29,162 bases of DNA from an uncultured Eggerthellaceae bacterium (GTDB lineage: Bacteria; Actinomycetota; Coriobacteriia; Coriobacteriales; Eggerthellaceae), in assembly GCA_910588985.1 (NCBI GenBank), contig CAJURO010000023.1, forward strand, positions 1 through 29,162, written 5' to 3'. The position numbers and the translations under genes are program-made. The notes under the pieces are model-generated. The model worked only from the letters and a program-made list of their open reading frames with translations, was not told the DNA's origin and searched no databases. Below are positions 1 to 8,133 of the stretch, piece by piece (position 1 is the stretch's first letter; the number at the start of each line of letters is the position of its first letter).

Positions 1-74
1 ACAGCTGCAGCATAGGTAAGGTATTCAGCGGCGCTTGATCGAATGATGTCTGCGGGTTTCTTTGCGGTCGGCAT
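1..74 (-). CDS. RhuM-family (virulence RhuM / Fic-associated) protein, N-terminal fragment
   Basis: Only the first 24 codons lie in the window; the gene runs off the left edge. The translation begins MPTAKKPADIIRSSAAEYL, which closely resembles the N-terminus I know from RhuM-type proteins (PF13310), where a segment like DIIRSSAAEYLTF precedes the DNA-binding-like core. The ATG at 74-72 has GGAG about 6 bases upstream on the minus strand. The start sits only 18 bases beyond the hairpin that ends the initiator tRNA transcript, so there is no room for a separate promoter between them. RhuM genes are usually accessory; their molecular role is not settled. Identity rests on a short stretch, so confidence is moderate. 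Confidence 0.6.
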   Translation of the reverse strand, partial: MPTAKKPADIIRSSAAEYLTYAAA

Positions 75-91
75 GGCATGCTCCGTTAATC

Positions 92-119
92 AAAAAGCCG
101 CCTAGGGTTAGGCGGCTTT
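92..119 (-). terminator. Rho-independent terminator of the initiator tRNA
   Basis: Perfect GC-rich stem (AAGCCGCC / GGCGGCTT) with an 8-base loop, followed on the minus strand by a run of Ts. It lies immediately downstream of the tRNA read on the minus strand. Confidence 0.8.
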
Positions 120-126
120 CAGGTTT

Positions 127-203
127 TGGTCGCGGGGGCAGGATTTGAACCTACGACCTCCGGGTTATGAGCCCGGCGAGCTACCAGACTGCTCCACCCC
201 GCA
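127..203 (-). tRNA. initiator tRNA-fMet (anticodon CAU)
   Basis: A 77-base cloverleaf with encoded CCA reads on the minus strand: 7-bp acceptor stem, D stem GAGC/GCTC, anticodon stem CCGGG/CCCGG around loop CTCATAA, and T stem GTAGG/CCTGC with loop TTCAAAT. Three features mark it as the initiator rather than elongator Met or Ile2. The three consecutive G:C pairs sit at the base of the anticodon stem. An A11:U24 pair is present in the D stem. The first acceptor pair is not Watson-Crick: it is U1 with G72, where Escherichia coli has C1/A72. The weak 1:72 pair is known to be needed for formylation. Confidence 0.95.
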
Positions 204-235
204 TCATTGTTCCGCCTTTCAGGCGGTAAGTTAAC

Positions 236-263
236 ATGATACTCAAAGCGAGAAGGAATGCAA
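236..263 (-). promoter_or_regulatory. Probable promoter of the initiator tRNA
   Basis: On the minus strand TTGCAT (263-258) and TATCAT (241-236) are separated by 16 bases, placing transcription start near 229, about 26 bases before the mature tRNA. A 6-bp hairpin (CCGCCT / AGGCGG, 212-226) lies in the leader. Inferred from consensus match only. Confidence 0.45.
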
Positions 264-304
264 CCCTCATTTGAGAAAAGCCCATATGCGCGGTGTTTGC
301 GAAC

Positions 305-784
305 CTACCTCACCGTTACGACAGGGATCTCCGATTCGTGCAGAACCGCATAGCTGACCCCGCCGAGCATTGCGCGCAAGGCGCTCAAGCCACGTCGCCC
401 CATCGCGATCATGTCGACATCGTGCTCTTTGGCATATTCGCAGATCCCTTCTGCGGGCTTCGTAGCAATGTATGCTTCAAGATGGACCTGGCAGACAGCA
501 TCCTCAAGAAGATCGATGACATCGGCCTTCATGTTGCTTATCGTTTGCTCCTTGGCGTTGTTCAGGATGTCCTCATAGCTATCCATGTCAGGGAAGAAAT
601 CTGCAACGTTCATGATCGGTTGGATAGTGGAATCAGAATTGATCCCTATGGTGCCAACGGGGATGATCGAAACAACATGCATGAGCGCATCTGCCTTGTC
701 GCCGATCATATTGCGTGCGACCACCAATGCTTCCTTTGCTGGCTCTGATCCGTCGTAGGCAACCATGATGTTCTTGTATAGCAT
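305..784 (-). CDS. Universal stress protein (UspA family)
   Basis: A 159-residue single Usp domain, the usual length. It starts MLYKNIMVAYDGSEPAKEAL, the classic beta1/alpha1 of the family, and ends with GRRGLSALRAMLGGVSYAVL followed by IPVVTVR. That is close to the ATP-binding G-x2-G-x9-G-S/T motif, but Val follows the last Gly before Ser, so ATP binding is likely but not certain. The start at 784 was chosen over longer versions because AAAGGAA lies just upstream and the extension is not family-like. It would act in the cytoplasm as a stress-linked nucleotide-binding protein. It is divergent from the amidohydrolase at 948; a TATAAT-like -10 lies on the minus strand at 818-813, but I see no good -35. 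Confidence 0.9.
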   Translation of the reverse strand: MLYKNIMVAYDGSEPAKEALVVARNMIGDKADALMHVVSIIPVGTIGINSDSTIQPIMNVADFFPDMDSYEDILNNAKEQTISNMKADVIDLLEDAVCQVHLEAYIATKPAEGICEYAKEHDVDMIAMGRRGLSALRAMLGGVSYAVLHESEIPVVTVR

Positions 785-947
785 GTGAGTTCCTTTCCCC
801 TGATATGAGCCGATTATAGGAAAGATGCCCGAACACCGACGAGAGGAGGGGGATAATACAACCAAACTGTTGCACATGAGCAAGGCGGCGAAAGATGCGA
901 AAGAATTCGCGCTGTGCCGAGGCGTCAAGGAGGATGAAGCCACAACC

Positions 948-1745
948 ATGCGAGCGATCGACATCCATTGCCATATCTATCCTGCGAAGATCGCGTCGCG
1001 CGCTGTTGAGAGTGTCGGCGATTTCTATCAGATCCCCATGGACTGCGCGAATGAGCGGGGTGGCACGGCAGAGGGTCTCTTAGAGGTTTGCAAGACGACG
1101 CCGATCGAGCGGTGCGTGATCTATTCGGTTGCAACACGAGCAGACCAAGTGCCGAGCATCAACGATTTCATTGCGAAGACATGCGAAGAGCATCCAGAGC
1201 TCACAGGCTTCATGACGCTTCATCAAGACTTCGCTGACCCAGAGGCCGAGATCGCCCGTGCTGAGACAATGGGCCTTCGCGGCATCAAGCTGCATCCCGA
1301 TACGCAGCAAGTCGATATGGATGACCCGCGGCTTATGCGCATCTATGAGATCGCCGAGGGGCGCCTTCCGATGGTGATTCACTGCGGGGATTATCGCTAC
1401 GACTACTCGCATCCGCGTCGCATGAAGCGCATCCTGCAAGCATTCCCGAACTTGGTCGTGGATGCAGCGCATTTTGGCGGTTGGTCGGTGTTCGATCTTG
1501 CCTTGGAGTATCTCAAGGATGAGAATTGCTTCTTTGACATGTCAAGCTCGCTCGCGATGCTGGGAGGCGAACGCACGAAGGAGCTCTGTCGTATCTATGG
1601 GTGCGACCGGATCCTTTTCGGGAGCGACTATCCGATGTGGAGCCCAGCTGAGGAGTTCGAGATATTCACGAACCTTGGTTTCACTGAATCAGAATTAGAG
1701 GACATGCTCTATAACAACGCGTTGCGCTTTCTTGGAGAGCGCTGA
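948..1745 (+). CDS. TIM-barrel metal-dependent amidohydrolase (Amidohydro_2 type)
   Basis: A 265-residue protein of the COG2159/PF04909 group. Likely metal and catalytic residues are visible in order: HxH at H7/H9 (IDIHCH), KLHPD around H116, IHCGDY with H145, AAHFGG with H175, and GSDYP with D227. These fit a mono- or binuclear metal hydrolase or decarboxylase-like enzyme; the substrate cannot be read. The ATG at 948 was chosen because the conserved beta1 strand starts here. AAGGAGG lies at 927-933, 14 bases upstream, which is longer than ideal, and an earlier ATG in frame (876) has no ribosome site. It stands alone on the plus strand, facing the EamA gene. Confidence 0.85.
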   Translation: MRAIDIHCHIYPAKIASRAVESVGDFYQIPMDCANERGGTAEGLLEVCKTTPIERCVIYSVATRADQVPSINDFIAKTCEEHPELTGFMTLHQDFADPEAEIARAETMGLRGIKLHPDTQQVDMDDPRLMRIYEIAEGRLPMVIHCGDYRYDYSHPRRMKRILQAFPNLVVDAAHFGGWSVFDLALEYLKDENCFFDMSSSLAMLGGERTKELCRIYGCDRILFGSDYPMWSPAEEFEIFTNLGFTESELEDMLYNNALRFLGER

Positions 1746-1800
1746 TCGTCAGAGAACGCTGATTGCCAGAGGACGTTGATCGTTAAGGCGCGCTGATCGC
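1741..1800. repeat. 17-bp imperfect tandem repeat, about 3.5 copies
   Basis: Units begin at 1741 (GCTGATCGTCAGAGAAC), 1758 (GCTGATTGCCAGAGGAC), 1775 (GTTGATCGTTAAGGCGC) and 1792 (partial, GCTGATCGC). The first unit overlaps the stop codon of the amidohydrolase. The repeat fills most of the gap between two convergent genes. Confidence 0.75.
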
Positions 1801-1838
1801 ATATGTTCCTGTCCACCGTATGAGCAGGAAGCGAAGCA

Positions 1839-2816
1839 TCAATTCGCGAAGCTATCCTCAGCGATCGCTTCGTCGACCATCTCTCGCGAGCCTTCTCGTC
1901 CACCCTGCCCATCATCCATCGCGATGTCCTTGCCTCGCTTCAGAGGGAATGCTTCGCTCAAGATGACTGCGACAAAGATGAGCGCGAATCCGCACAGGAG
2001 CCTCAACCCAACCTCTTCGCCATAAAGGAGGACAGAGAAGAGCACGCCAAAAACGCTCTCGAGCGAGAGAAGGATGGCGGCTTGCGAAGGTGGCACATGG
2101 GCAAGGGCGGCATTCTGAAAACCCATAGCGATGCACGACCCGAAGATGACCAGGTAAGCCATATTGAAGATGGCATCGAATCCAATTGCCTCGAGCAAAG
2201 GTGCAGGCTCTGTGAGCGCTCCAACGAGGAGACCGAGCAGCCCCGTGAAGAAGCACTGGTAAACCGTGAGCACGACGACATCTTTCGTCTTCGCGAAGAT
2301 CGAAGTGGCAACGATATGCGCGGCGAATAAGAATCCGCACACGATGGTCATGCCATCGCCGAATCCTATAGTAAGGGCATCTCCTGAAAGCGAGACAAGC
2401 CCAACCCCTGCGATGCAAATGACAGCTGCAGCAATGTTGTACGCGGTCGGACGCTTCTTCGCTATGCCCCAAAAGAGAAATGGTACGATGACGCAGTAGA
2501 TCGCTGTGAGGAACGCATTCTTGCCAGGCGTGGTATAGACAAGGCCAACGGTTTGGAACCAATAGGCTGCGAAGATGAGGAGTCCGAGCACCGCGCCTGC
2601 CCGTATGGTTGAAAGCGTGAGGTTCGCGCGAAGCTTTCTCCAGAACACGATGCCCAGTACGAACGAGGTCGCGAGGAAGCGCACACCGAGCAGCCACGAG
2701 GGTTCGAACACCTCCACGGTGTCTTTCATGACCACGAATGTGCTGCCCCAGATAATGGTGGCGATGACGATCATGATCTTGTAGGCGAAAGCTGGCATTG
2801 TCCTGGTTGTTTGCAT
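1839..2816 (-). CDS. EamA/DMT-family transporter
   Basis: A 325-residue membrane protein with about ten hydrophobic segments, the normal size for drug/metabolite transporter (DMT) superfamily permeases. The first repeat carries the typical IMIVIATIIWGSTFVVMKD helix followed by a RFLATSFVLG segment. The second EamA repeat has GFQNAALAHVPPSQAAILLSLESVFGVLFSVLLYGEEVG, where the PPSQAAILLSLE and GE motifs are characteristic. It should export or import a small metabolite across the cytoplasmic membrane; the substrate is unknown. The start at 2816 has only a weak ribosome site, and ATG 2798 is an alternative. It lies 43 bases after the DUF2207 gene on the same strand, so the two are probably cotranscribed. 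Confidence 0.88.
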   Translation of the reverse strand: MQTTRTMPAFAYKIMIVIATIIWGSTFVVMKDTVEVFEPSWLLGVRFLATSFVLGIVFWRKLRANLTLSTIRAGAVLGLLIFAAYWFQTVGLVYTTPGKNAFLTAIYCVIVPFLFWGIAKKRPTAYNIAAAVICIAGVGLVSLSGDALTIGFGDGMTIVCGFLFAAHIVATSIFAKTKDVVVLTVYQCFFTGLLGLLVGALTEPAPLLEAIGFDAIFNMAYLVIFGSCIAMGFQNAALAHVPPSQAAILLSLESVFGVLFSVLLYGEEVGLRLLCGFALIFVAVILSEAFPLKRGKDIAMDDGQGGREGSREMVDEAIAEDSFAN

Positions 2817-2859
2817 AGGTGAATCTTGGCGCTTTATCGCTCGGTTGTTGCTCGATGGG

Positions 2860-4815
2860 CTACTTGCTCGATGCTTTTTCGGGCCTGAGCGCGATCTCTT
2901 CGAGCGTGCATGAAAGCCGCTTCGCAAGAGGAGGAGCTTGCTTGAAACGCACCACACCTGGCTTGAACCAGACAACCTCAACCTCGGTCGGATCATCCAG
3001 CTTCGCGAAGAGCTCCTGCGTGCGCTCGTGCGCGAACGCATAAGGGAGCAGCACTTTCGCCACATCCTCGCTGACATGATCCGAGGCGCATGCCTTGTTG
3101 AGGAGGATCTCGATCATGCGCTCGACGCGCTCTCCGTAAGCGGTGCGCCGCGGCGCATAGTTGCCAAGGATGCCTATGGTGAGAGCTGAAAGGATGAACG
3201 CGAGTGCAAGGAGGGCATTGCCCCCGATGAACACAAACCCCAATCCAAGGAGAGCCATGATGGCAGTGGTGGCATAGAATGCTCGCTGAAGCTTGAAGCT
3301 TGTAGGGTCGAATACCTTGATTCGACCAACGTCAGTCGAAAGGGTCTTTTGCCATGCAGTCATCTCTTCGCTGAATACCCGAGGGTGCTTCTTCGCGAAG
3401 GCAACGATCTCGTCGGTTGAGATGGACTGGTAGCCTTCGCCGCATACGTCGAAGAGAAGGCGCATGGTCTCTGCGCCAAGTGGGGTGGCGCCATGCTCTT
3501 TAGCGCTTGCGGCAACGCGAAGGCGAATCTCAGCGTCAGTGCCGAGAGGGTCTTTTGGCCGCATGGCATTTGCTGTCACAACACCAGAGTAGGTCATTCC
3601 CATGATCATGGCGATGAAATCGGAAGCTGATTCATGGTTCCAGCGATGAATGCGCCCTGCTGCTGCAGGGTCGATATCAATGAAGCGTGGGAGCTCTGTG
3701 TTCGCCTCTTCGAGCTTTCCAAGGAGGAAATCCGCCTTCTCGGCAACCTGATGCTCTTCAACGTTGAAGCGACGCCCGAACCTGAGATAAAGGAGCAGGG
3801 CGGCGACAACGACAATGAAGCATGCGCTGAGCATGATAATGTCAAAAAGATAGGTATTGATCTGCCAATAGCTCCAGGTATCAGACCATGTCTCTTCTTC
3901 GGCCTTGGCGTTGTCAAGGCGTGTGCCTGAGTAATCAAGCCGTTGCATGATGCTGAGGTTTGAAAGCCAACTCACGGGAAAGATGATGTGCGCCTGCCCA
4001 TATTGGCCTGGCTTGATCTTGGGAATCTCGATGGAGATAGCCCCGTCTTCTTTGATGTCGATCGTGCCATTTGGGCCGTGCCCCCATGCAAAGACGTTCT
4101 CGCCAGGAATAACGGGGGCGCCTTCGGGGACGGGAAGGCGAATGCTCACGTGCATGTCGAGTGTCTCAACGTTCTTGCGTACGGGAGCATAATCCCAGTA
4201 GAGCTCAGCAACATCATCGAAGGAACGCACGGTATCGCTTATGGTGTAGTCCACAGCAAACACCATCGGCTCCTCGTTTGACGGGAAGAATGCATATATG
4301 GCGTTGTCGCGATTGTCCACCGCGAACGCATAGTAGCCTGGTACGGCGATGTCATCAGAGGTCTGCACGCCTGCCTTTGACCCAGGACCTGTAGCGGTTG
4401 GCGTCGTGCGGCTCAAACCTTGGCTTTCAGCTAAGGCATCGCGCCAGAGTGTTTGAAAGGAAACTTCGCGGAAGGTGATCCATTCGCCTTTGACCTCTCC
4501 TGCTTCATCAATGCGAGCAGCTCGGATGGAGACGCCATCGATCTTGTTCTTGTCGCCAAGCCCTGTGATCGGCCACCAGATGGAGCGGTATTCGTCGTCG
4601 AAGACGAATTGGCGCTGCTCTGACACATGAAGCGAGCCATCAGTTTGGACTTCGGCTACGGTAGTCACGCTTGGGGAGACGATTGTCGCAAAGGCAGGCT
4701 TGGGATTGACGAGCAGGGCGCTCAGGATGCCAAGTACGATGAGCGCGAGCGCGACGATGGTACGAGCGAAAGGTATGTTTGAGGTCTTCTGCACGCGTGA
4801 GGGTGACCTTATCAT
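2860..4815 (-). CDS. DUF2207-domain membrane protein
   Basis: A 651-residue protein matching the DUF2207 (PF09972) architecture. It has a Sec signal peptide (hydrophobic core 19-36, likely cleavage after AFA at 43) and an extracytoplasmic beta-rich domain from about 44 to 300 with the family-like LHVSEQRQFVF and RSIWWPI segments. A membrane helix follows at 322-344, then a cytoplasmic region with a helical-hairpin pair at about 512-530 and 533-551, and a charged cytoplasmic tail. The family has no established function; members are often near secretion or cell-envelope genes. The ATG at 4815 has no obvious Shine-Dalgarno sequence, and GTG at codon 8 is a weak alternative. A TATAAT lies about 20 bases upstream, giving a very short leader. 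Confidence 0.85.
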   Translation of the reverse strand: MIRSPSRVQKTSNIPFARTIVALALIVLGILSALLVNPKPAFATIVSPSVTTVAEVQTDGSLHVSEQRQFVFDDEYRSIWWPITGLGDKNKIDGVSIRAARIDEAGEVKGEWITFREVSFQTLWRDALAESQGLSRTTPTATGPGSKAGVQTSDDIAVPGYYAFAVDNRDNAIYAFFPSNEEPMVFAVDYTISDTVRSFDDVAELYWDYAPVRKNVETLDMHVSIRLPVPEGAPVIPGENVFAWGHGPNGTIDIKEDGAISIEIPKIKPGQYGQAHIIFPVSWLSNLSIMQRLDYSGTRLDNAKAEEETWSDTWSYWQINTYLFDIIMLSACFIVVVAALLLYLRFGRRFNVEEHQVAEKADFLLGKLEEANTELPRFIDIDPAAAGRIHRWNHESASDFIAMIMGMTYSGVVTANAMRPKDPLGTDAEIRLRVAASAKEHGATPLGAETMRLLFDVCGEGYQSISTDEIVAFAKKHPRVFSEEMTAWQKTLSTDVGRIKVFDPTSFKLQRAFYATTAIMALLGLGFVFIGGNALLALAFILSALTIGILGNYAPRRTAYGERVERMIEILLNKACASDHVSEDVAKVLLPYAFAHERTQELFAKLDDPTEVEVVWFKPGVVRFKQAPPLAKRLSCTLEEIALRPEKASSK

Positions 4816-4837
4816 GTTAGGGAATATGTCTGTATGG

Positions 4838-4843
4838 ATTATA
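4838..4843 (-). promoter_or_regulatory. -10 element (TATAAT) for the DUF2207-EamA unit
   Basis: A perfect TATAAT on the minus strand, 22 bases before the DUF2207 start codon. No convincing -35 at the usual spacing. The rest of the gap 4844-4988 shows no gene. Confidence 0.45.
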
Positions 4844-4988
4844 GGGCATGTGCGTGTTGAACGGGTGCTTTGTGATGTTCAAGCAAGACGGGAGGTGAAT
4901 TGGACCCAAGATGCAGATAAGAGGCAGTGGTGCATCGTGCTTTCTTATGGATTCAAGGAGGGCAAATGAGAAGGAGGAACGCCTTTAA

Positions 4989-5018
4989 TTGACATTCCGC
5001 TGCTCGCTCGGGTAGAAT
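4989..5018 (+). promoter_or_regulatory. Sigma70-type promoter of tRNA-Ser
   Basis: TTGACA at 4989-4994 and TAGAAT at 5013-5018 with an 18-base spacer. Transcription would start near 5025, a few bases before the tRNA. Confidence 0.8.
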
Positions 5019-5031
5019 TCAAAAGCTACGC

Positions 5032-5122
5032 GGAGGAGTGACCGAGAGGCCGAAGGTGCTCGCCTGCTAAGTGAGTATGCCCCAAAAGGGCATCTAGGGT
5101 TCGAATCCCTACTCCTCCGCCA
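5032..5122 (+). tRNA. tRNA-Ser (anticodon GCU)
   Basis: A 91-base class II tRNA with acceptor GGAGGAG/CTCCTCC, discriminator G and encoded CCA. The anticodon loop CTGCTAA gives GCU. The long variable arm forms the stem TGCCC/GGGCA, as expected for serine. The T arm is TAGGG-TTCGAAT-CCCTA. It is preceded by a strong promoter. A T-rich tract follows at about 5141-5149. Confidence 0.96.
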
Positions 5123-5158
5123 GTTCTCCCAGTTCAGCGTTATATTTTTCCTCAAAGT

Positions 5159-5180
5159 GTCTAGAAATGGTCTAGAGATG
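5159..5180. repeat. 11-bp tandem duplication downstream of tRNA-Ser
   Basis: GTCTAGAAATG (5159-5169) is followed directly by GTCTAGAGATG (5170-5180), one mismatch. Short, so possibly chance; noted because it adjoins a tRNA 3' end. Confidence 0.4.
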
Positions 5181-5204
5181 GGCGACAGCCCTTCTGACCC
5201 CATC

Positions 5205-6599
5205 CTATGCTATCCAGCTTTGGATGATCGGAATCCATCCCATGACAAGGATGACGATGATAAGCGCAGGCACGCCAAACCGCATCCAATTGTGCAGCCA
5301 GCGAGGGAAGCGCAGCCCTTCGCCCTCATTGGCCTCAGCAAGGAAGTTCTTCCATCCCCAACCCCGTTTTGACACGCAGAACAGCACGAATATAAGCGAT
5401 CCTATGACGAGAATGTTGTTTGAAACAAGGAAGTCCTCAATGGCTTGGATGTTGCCGATGCCAGGCAATTCGACTCCTGACCAGATGTTGAACCCAAGTG
5501 CGCAGGGAAGCGACAGCAGCGGAATGAGCACGATGTTGATAGCAACGGCCTTCTTGCGGCTCATATCCCACTCGTCCATCCAAAAGCTCAAGATGCCTTC
5601 GAACACTGCGATGACCGTTGAGATAGCGGCGAATCCCATGAAGACGAAGAAAAGAGTTGCCCAGAGGTTTCCCATCCACATCTGCTCGAAGACAGAAGGA
5701 AGCGTGATGAATACAAGGCCAGGGCCAGAGTCAGGGGATACGCCAAATGCAAAGCAGGCGGGGAAGATGATGAGGCCTGTGGCGAAGGCGACGAACGTAT
5801 CAAGCCCTGCAATGCGTACAGCTTCGCCCATGAGCGAATACTCTTTGTTGATGTAGCTGCCGAAGATCTCCATCGAGCCGATGCCGATGGAGAGGGTGAA
5901 GAAGGCCTGACCAAGAGCAGCGAACACGGCATCGCCGAACACTTCCCAGCTTCCGAAGAGCTTTCCAAAATCAGGATGCATGTAGAACGAGATGCCAGCC
6001 TCCGCTCCGTCAAGCGTGCATGCGCGGAAGGCGAGGACGAAGATGAGGACCAACAAGCACACCATCATCACCTTCGTGATGCGTTCTACGCCTTTCTGCA
6101 ACCCCATCGAGCAGACGAGAAGCGAGATAACGCAGGCTAAGATCATCCAGCCTATCAGCTCGATGGGGCTTGCCAACATCGCATCGAATATTCCCGCCAT
6201 AGCCGAGGTTCCCTCAAGTGCAGCTGCTCCATCGAAGGGCGCTGTTGCCATTTTGGGGATGTAGGCAAGCATCCATCCCGCAACGGTTGTGTAGAACATC
6301 ATGAGCAGGTAAAGGCCGATGATGCCGATCCATTTGAAGCGGTGCCAAGACGAGCCTTTTGGTTCGAGTACGTTGAATGCACGTGCGATACCACGCTTCG
6401 AAGCGCGTCCGACGGCAAATTCCATGACCATGATGGGGATACCCAATACGATAAGGAATATCAGGTAAAGGATAACGAAAGCAGCTCCGCCGTATTCGCC
6501 GACAATGTAGGGAAAACGCCAGACATTGCCAAGCCCGACTGCGCAACCAGCGCTGATAAGGATGAAGCCTAGGCGGGATTTGAATTGCTCTCGTTCCAC
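5205..6599 (-). CDS. Sodium-dependent symporter of the NSS/SNF family
   Basis: A 464-residue polytopic protein with the NSS signature in helix 1: AGCAVGLGNVWRFPYIVGEYGGAAF, around residues 17-41. This contains the unwound GLGN segment that binds Na+ and substrate. Further helices fit an 11-12 TM LeuT fold (PF00209), for example GIGSMEIFGSYINKE, the helix 6-7 region. Bacterial members import amino acids or their derivatives with Na+; the exact substrate is not evident. The start is GTG at 6599 with GAAGG five bases upstream, and the protein begins with the family-typical RLGFILI. It lies 45 bases after the UPF0210 gene on the same strand with no terminator between, so it is probably in one operon with it. 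Confidence 0.92.
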   Translation of the reverse strand: MEREQFKSRLGFILISAGCAVGLGNVWRFPYIVGEYGGAAFVILYLIFLIVLGIPIMVMEFAVGRASKRGIARAFNVLEPKGSSWHRFKWIGIIGLYLLMMFYTTVAGWMLAYIPKMATAPFDGAAALEGTSAMAGIFDAMLASPIELIGWMILACVISLLVCSMGLQKGVERITKVMMVCLLVLIFVLAFRACTLDGAEAGISFYMHPDFGKLFGSWEVFGDAVFAALGQAFFTLSIGIGSMEIFGSYINKEYSLMGEAVRIAGLDTFVAFATGLIIFPACFAFGVSPDSGPGLVFITLPSVFEQMWMGNLWATLFFVFMGFAAISTVIAVFEGILSFWMDEWDMSRKKAVAINIVLIPLLSLPCALGFNIWSGVELPGIGNIQAIEDFLVSNNILVIGSLIFVLFCVSKRGWGWKNFLAEANEGEGLRFPRWLHNWMRFGVPALIIVILVMGWIPIIQSWIA

Positions 6600-6644
6600 A
6601 GTTGCCTTCTTATCTCTTCTTCTTTTCTAGGAAGTGATGCCTAT

Positions 6645-8009
6645 CTAATTCTTCAGCGAGTTGAGCGGTGCGGGCATGTGGCCGCCACGATGAGCGAAAA
6701 CGTGTCCTGCGTGCTCATTCACGCTCATGACGGGAGCACGTCCGAGCAGGCCACCGAAATCGAGCATGTCTCCTACCTTCTTCCCGATGGCAGGGATCAG
6801 GCGAACAGCGGTGGTCTTGCTGTTGATCATGCCGATGGCGGCCTCGTCCACGAGGATGCCGAAGATCGACTCAACGCTCGTATCGCCTGGAACGGCGATC
6901 ATGTCAAGGCCAACTGAGCAGACGCACGTCATTGCTTCGAGCTTCTCGATGGAAAGTGCGCCGTCCTCTGCTGCGCGGATCATGCCCGCATCCTCGGATA
7001 CAGGAATGAACGCGCCCGAGAGCCCACCGACTGATGAGCTTGCCATGACGCCTCCCTTTTTGACGGCATCGTTGAGCATTGCAAGGGCAGCTGTGGTGCC
7101 AGGGCCACCGCATTGGCCAACGCCGATAGCTTCGATGATCTCAGCGACCGAATCGCCAGGAGCTGGCGTGGGCGCCAGCGAGAGGTCGAGGATGCCCTTC
7201 TGATACCCCAGTCGGGATGCTGCTTCACGTGCCATGAGCTCACCTGCACGCGTTATCTTGAACGCGGTTGCCTTGATCGCTTCTGCGATCGTCGTGAGAT
7301 CGGCATCAGTTGGCATGTCAGCGAGCACTGCGCGAACCACGCCTGGACCAGATACGCCCACATTGATGACCTCGTCAGCTTCGCCAGAACCATGGAAAGC
7401 TCCCGCCATGAAGGGGTTGTCCTCCACAGCATTGCAGAACACGACAAGCTTGCCGGCGCCAATGCAGTTGCGATCAGCAGTCGCCTTCGCCGTGTCGATG
7501 ATGATCTGCGCCATCTTGAGCGCTGCATCCATGTTGATGCCAGCACGAGTCGAGCCGATGTTCACTGATGAGCATACGAAATCCGTTTCAGCGAGCGCGG
7601 TCGGGATAGAATCCATGAGCTTGTGATCGCCTCGCGAAGCCCCTTTCTGCACAAGCGCAGAAAAGCCGCCGACGAAGTCAACGCCGACCTCATGAGCTGC
7701 TCTATCCATTGCCTTTGCGATAGGGGAAAGGTCTTGCTGGGTAACAGAAGCTGAAATCTCGGAGATCGGTGTGACCGAGATGCGCTTGTTGACGATAGGG
7801 ATGCCGAATTCGCGTTCAAGCTGCTCGGCAGTAGGAACAAGCTTCTCCGCAGCGCTGGTCATGCGATCGTACACCTTGCGCGCAAGCCGATCGACATCGC
7901 TATCAACGCATCCGCGTAGATTCAAACCAAGGGTAATGGTGCGAATGTCAAGATGCTGTTTTGAGATCATCGCAAGGGTTTCGGAGATCTCAGCAGGGGT
8001 GAGTTGCAT
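6645..8009 (-). CDS. UPF0210 / DUF711 (PFL-like) family protein
   Basis: A 454-residue protein, the standard length for UPF0210. The N-terminal segment SETLAMISKQHLDIRTITLGLNLRGCVD and internal NVGVSGPGVVRAVL, DFVGGFSALVQKG, SSVGGLSGAFIPVSEDAGMI and MICVDLD-like stretches are characteristic. The fold is reported as related to the glycyl-radical PFL family, but no glycyl-radical motif is visible and the biochemical role is unknown. In many genomes the gene sits beside a small ACT-domain protein; none is found here. The start at 8009 has AAGGAAG nine bases upstream, and a longer reading lacks support. It is the first gene of a probable two-gene unit with the NSS transporter. Confidence 0.9.
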   Translation of the reverse strand: MQLTPAEISETLAMISKQHLDIRTITLGLNLRGCVDSDVDRLARKVYDRMTSAAEKLVPTAEQLEREFGIPIVNKRISVTPISEISASVTQQDLSPIAKAMDRAAHEVGVDFVGGFSALVQKGASRGDHKLMDSIPTALAETDFVCSSVNIGSTRAGINMDAALKMAQIIIDTAKATADRNCIGAGKLVVFCNAVEDNPFMAGAFHGSGEADEVINVGVSGPGVVRAVLADMPTDADLTTIAEAIKATAFKITRAGELMAREAASRLGYQKGILDLSLAPTPAPGDSVAEIIEAIGVGQCGGPGTTAALAMLNDAVKKGGVMASSSVGGLSGAFIPVSEDAGMIRAAEDGALSIEKLEAMTCVCSVGLDMIAVPGDTSVESIFGILVDEAAIGMINSKTTAVRLIPAIGKKVGDMLDFGGLLGRAPVMSVNEHAGHVFAHRGGHMPAPLNSLKN

Positions 8010-8057
8010 GGTGCGACTTCCTTTTCGGGTAGTAAAGTGGCAATTTTGCACCGATCA

Positions 8058-8086
8058 AGAATAGCCTACCAAGACGTGAAATCCAA
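8058..8086 (-). promoter_or_regulatory. Probable promoter for the UPF0210-NSS unit
   Basis: On the minus strand TTGGAT (8086-8081) and TATTCT (8063-8058) are spaced by 17 bases. Start would be near 8051, giving a leader of about 42 bases. Consensus match only. Confidence 0.5.
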
Positions 8087-8133
8087 TCGAGGAACGGTTT
8101 TAGATCGCTGGCAAGGCTATTTGGTCGTTGAGT

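Noticed and set aside
825..947. Upstream extension of the amidohydrolase
   Set aside because: The conserved beta1 strand starts at 948 and the earlier ATG codons have no ribosome site.
305..964. Longer reading of the universal stress protein starting near 964
   Set aside because: The added 60 residues are not family-like and overlap the amidohydrolase leader; a good ribosome site precedes the start at 784.
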